Assembly: GCA_905216175.1 (NCBI GenBank) | Contig: CAJMSV010000106.1 | Coordinates: forward strand, 1 to 5,773 | Origin: an uncultured bacterium | GTDB taxonomy: Bacteria > Actinomycetota > Coriobacteriia > Coriobacteriales > Coriobacteriaceae | Reading direction: 5' to 3' | DNA length: 5,773 nt | Shown here: in pieces, positions 5,301-5,773 of the stretch | Position numbering within the stretch: position 1 is the stretch's first letter | How the letters are laid out: each line of letters begins with the position of its first letter | The notes under the pieces: generated by a model | What the model was told of the DNA's origin: nothing | Database searches by the model: none | What the model saw: only the letters and a program-made list of their open reading frames with translations | Made by a program: the position numbers and the translations under genes

Positions 5301-5773
5301 ATGATCGCTATCGCCTGAATTTCTGGACGCTTGAGCGCGGCAATGGCTGCTGGACGTATGTGAAAAATCCCATCGAAAGCACGATGCTGGATCTCGATAC
5401 GAAGTATTACGTTCGCGCGATGATTACTACAGACGTTAACTTCTACAACAAGGACAACACAATCCTGAAGGCCGCTACGCGTCGTTACGAAAGCAACCTG
5501 CTGCAAAATAAGGTGAATGGATCAGACCCTACGTACACGTATTACTACCCGCACGTGAACACTTCGGTTGAGGCAACAGGGGACCCGCAGGATGAGCCAA
5601 CTGGTTCTTATGAAAGCCCCTTGACCCTTGAGTCTTCGCCGACTGATGCCGAGATGGCGGTGCCGGGTTATAAGTTCCTGGGCTGGATTTCGACCGCCGT
5701 GGTCAAGAAGTATTCTGCCGTCTGGAAATATATCTATGATGTCGCCAACGACCCCGATGTGACGAGCAATCCG
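1742..5773 (+). CDS. Camelysin/TasA-like domain in frame with a giant GLUG and InlB-repeat surface protein (3' end outside window)
   Basis: One frame without a stop runs from ATG 1742 to the window edge (1344 residues, C-terminus missing). Part one: membrane/signal segment about 12-31 ending GTLAFT (28-33), then a TasA/camelysin-like domain with NVLSFGSVKV (41-50), IVRVENAGAQPEYVRARL (87-104), GWYYYRGL (140-147) and a closing DIDVQAVQAKNQ...LDAAGW (about 185-211). Part two: from M218 a second signal sequence with likely cleavage at AHA/EE (after A251). GVFDGQNHTVKGL (317-329) introduces at least five GLUG-like repeats (to about 610), and InlB-type repeats centred on F-x-G-W follow at about 770, 894, 1016 and 1311. 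Such proteins are wall- or surface-displayed adhesins; any sorting signal lies beyond the window. No clear Shine-Dalgarno precedes ATG 1742. The ATG at residue 18 would cut the basic N-terminus, so 1742 is preferred. Part two could also be a separate gene starting at 2393. Confidence 0.85.
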   Translation, partial: MLNNLSDNQKRTLALAAMALFALACLCGTLAFTVDMVPANNVLSFGSVKVRVCEYTLNEQGEEIPFEADEHGGYPDTKAGGSDISRIVRVENAGAQPEYVRARLRMTSVAPDGTSADASGNVAFHVNAGEGSPWIDGGDGWYYYRGLAGRGGMLDPGAMTESLMDSLRFVGDYNDAARGGSFKLDIDVQAVQAKNQQANDTVLDVLDAAGWPEANQPMEIKNRNRGVLSKLVAVAAIALCCVMVLPAAAHAEEQTEFHITNRNDFLACVALSRQRDTSQWRVYLDNDIVLNDDDMNAIVADTVKHLSFGNKEHPFKGVFDGQNHTVKGLNYENKVLDPERDTGFFAETDGATIKNFLVEDANIWADFRGGIIVGKAVKTHFDNVMVMESTLHVTCANNMLNVITNAGFEGGLIAGELDGCTLYNCEVRGGRAVNNTTSGVQAIGGEGLYMAAFAGYVKESTIEYCRVTPTRNEDGSIAEKGMTDVTNKYDVAVGALGGNNVYASGFVGCMAGDAKIIDCFSTAQCYSYAASYVGVVAVTRAWTGGLAGRILTEKGNELVRSHFAGDLSSRQYNPIAVIPIIQNDVNLGGIAARANKGDATVTECYFKPSVSLSGNSQGNPAKKKIPSFGGDGTTKGDGYGPWDDERYTTRELWEQHDYDFCAGTMRSTANDEALGGSHANEWAMDYRLNIPVHGQSVKATIDFPGAGTATIEKTKLGKDQATTDPYAFAVSAVLAGTAQGLAQGDTSVTFRQDTSAKPAGLSEANGGYRFMGWFRERDVRANRIGQDNSWFDGKTDDAAVKDGKRVQDNTKHEATSIYTADNGKDHAESEGFKGNDLFIASYEAQVLFYNVKGEMLNWKDGKAHDQSTDWYRYGVGLTPAAPADRGGLPPTATFIGWTTQPNADKSMNGAYAAITSDQLADLKNKGAFYPVGSEIAVVGPTDFYPVYSDYVSNIMTVFEGNEQDKIDNETLRDGVGKTKVDVQTAGDGTSVYTVQVRDTDGTPLSEGGKLPDGYRFLGWYENKQVADGSTVEVRVSRDPSYTLPADVDLTVLHTYTARFEYRVDYYVRAYTNQGFTDSKLLCSVWNRYQTPFEENLGSTFVRENVVHWGPEHVDHGIKNRYDETCDTRFTKETLVVSPLNAYSHNVKNDKGADTLKDLYADTDFPGAATLSDTWTSASLNVTVKLVNDRYRLNFWTLERGNGCWTYVKNPIESTMLDLDTKYYVRAMITTDVNFYNKDNTILKAATRRYESNLLQNKVNGSDPTYTYYYPHVNTSVEATGDPQDEPTGSYESPLTLESSPTDAEMAVPGYKFLGWISTAVVKKYSAVWKYIYDVANDPDVTSNP
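2377..2395 (+). promoter_or_regulatory. Candidate internal ribosome-binding site and start codon of the adhesin part
   Basis: GGAGG (2377-2381) lies 11 bases before an in-frame ATG (2393-2395). That ATG opens a textbook Sec signal sequence: M-E-I-K-N-R-N-R, hydrophobic core about 231-247, then A-A-A-H-A followed by E-E. The spacing is longer than ideal (5-9 bases). If used, the adhesin is made alone as well as, or instead of, a fusion. The codon two before the ATG is CAG (2387-2389), one transition from TAG. Confidence 0.45.
2543..2572 (+). other. Intragenic 12-bp perfect stem-loop
   Basis: TGTGTCGCGCTG (2543-2554) and CAGCGCGACACA (2561-2572) are exact reverse complements around the 6-base loop TCGCGT; a G-T wobble could add one pair. 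It lies inside the coding sequence, shortly after the second signal peptide region (codons for about residues 268-277). No T-tract follows. A 12-bp GC-rich stem within a gene is unusual and could slow ribosomes or polymerase during export of the nascent adhesin, or may be a chance result of codon choice. Confidence 0.6.
2684..3571 (+). other. GLUG-type repeat region of the adhesin
   Basis: FKGVFDGQNHTVKGL (315-329) is the lead-in usual in GLUG proteins. Units of the form G-G-(L/F/I)-x-G ... I-x-x-C-x-x follow. Clear units start with GGLIAGELDGCTLYNC (410-425), AAFAGYVKESTIEYC (451-465), SGFVGCMAGDAKIIDC (504-519), GGLAGRI (544-550) and GGIAARANKGDATVTECYF (588-606). TGFFAETDGATIKNFLVEDA, just after the lead-in, is a weaker first unit. 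Such repeats stack into a right-handed beta-helix and are common in bacterial surface adhesins. Several units keep the conserved Cys, giving about ten cysteines between residues 260 and 660. Motifs are seen directly; the beta-helix fold is family knowledge. Confidence 0.7.
4040..5689 (+). other. InlB-type (Listeria-Bacteroides) repeat region
   Basis: Four segments carry the core aromatic-x-F-(L/M/I)-G-W of the InlB B-repeat family: GGYRFMGWF (4040-4066, residues 767-775), TATFIGWT (891-898), DGYRFLGWY (1012-1020) and PGYKFLGWI (1308-1316). Spacing is about 124, 121 and 296 residues, far wider than the compact 70-residue repeats of many family members, so other beta domains lie between them. 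The long third gap holds two loosely similar stretches containing YYVRA (near residues 1064 and 1223). These repeats usually form extracellular stalks. The region continues beyond the window. Confidence 0.7.
4487..4508. repeat. 22-base near-palindrome inside the adhesin gene
   Basis: TCAGATCAGC (4487-4496) and GCTGATCTGA (4499-4508) are exact reverse complements separated only by TG. It encodes S-D-Q-L-A-D-L, so the symmetry may be a by-product of this peptide. The two-base spacer suits a DNA-level protein-binding dyad better than a stable RNA loop. No function is implied by position. Confidence 0.45.

Overview
The window reads as a surface-protein locus of a high-GC Gram-positive bacterium. 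Sampled 60-base lines of the coding DNA run at about 60% G+C, with an AT-rich leader of about 38% in the sampled line. The combination of a SipW-type signal peptidase, TasA/camelysin-type secreted proteins and a giant adhesin with GLUG and InlB-type repeats would fit a gut Coriobacteriia member such as Collinsella or a relative. That placement is an inference from gene content and codon use, not a sequence match.

Layout, all on the + strand. Positions 1-329 hold no convincing gene: first a C-rich tract (1-47), then an AT-rich leader with a possible extended -10 promoter near 216-224. Positions 330-887 encode a SipW/ER-type signal peptidase I with a Ser/His dyad, starting at TTG. After 70 bases containing a small hairpin and a good ribosome-binding site, 958-1644 encodes a 228-residue TasA-like fibre or matrix protein with a SipW-type signal (GTYAWLT). 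A perfect 15-bp inverted repeat (1663-1710) follows. From 1742 one uninterrupted reading frame runs off the right edge (1344 codons in the window, no stop seen).

That last frame has two parts. Residues 1 to about 217 are a complete camelysin/TasA-like domain with its own SipW-type signal (GTLAFT). Residues 218 onward look like a separate secreted protein: Met, basic residues, hydrophobic core, AHA/EE cleavage site, a GLUG-rich right-handed repeat region, then at least four InlB-type (FxGW) repeats. A GGAGG lies 11 bases before the internal ATG, and changing one base of the codon at 2387-2389 (CAG to TAG) would separate the halves. The sequence therefore shows either a real in-frame fusion or polyprotein, a recently lost stop codon, or a single-base sequence error.

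How the genes may work together (inference): the peptidase matures the two neighbouring proteins that carry SipW-type signals. These would form a surface fibre or matrix layer, while the large GLUG/InlB-repeat protein would act as the adhesin displayed with it. The layout parallels the tapA-sipW-tasA biofilm operon of Bacillus subtilis, but with a giant adhesin linked to the second substrate.
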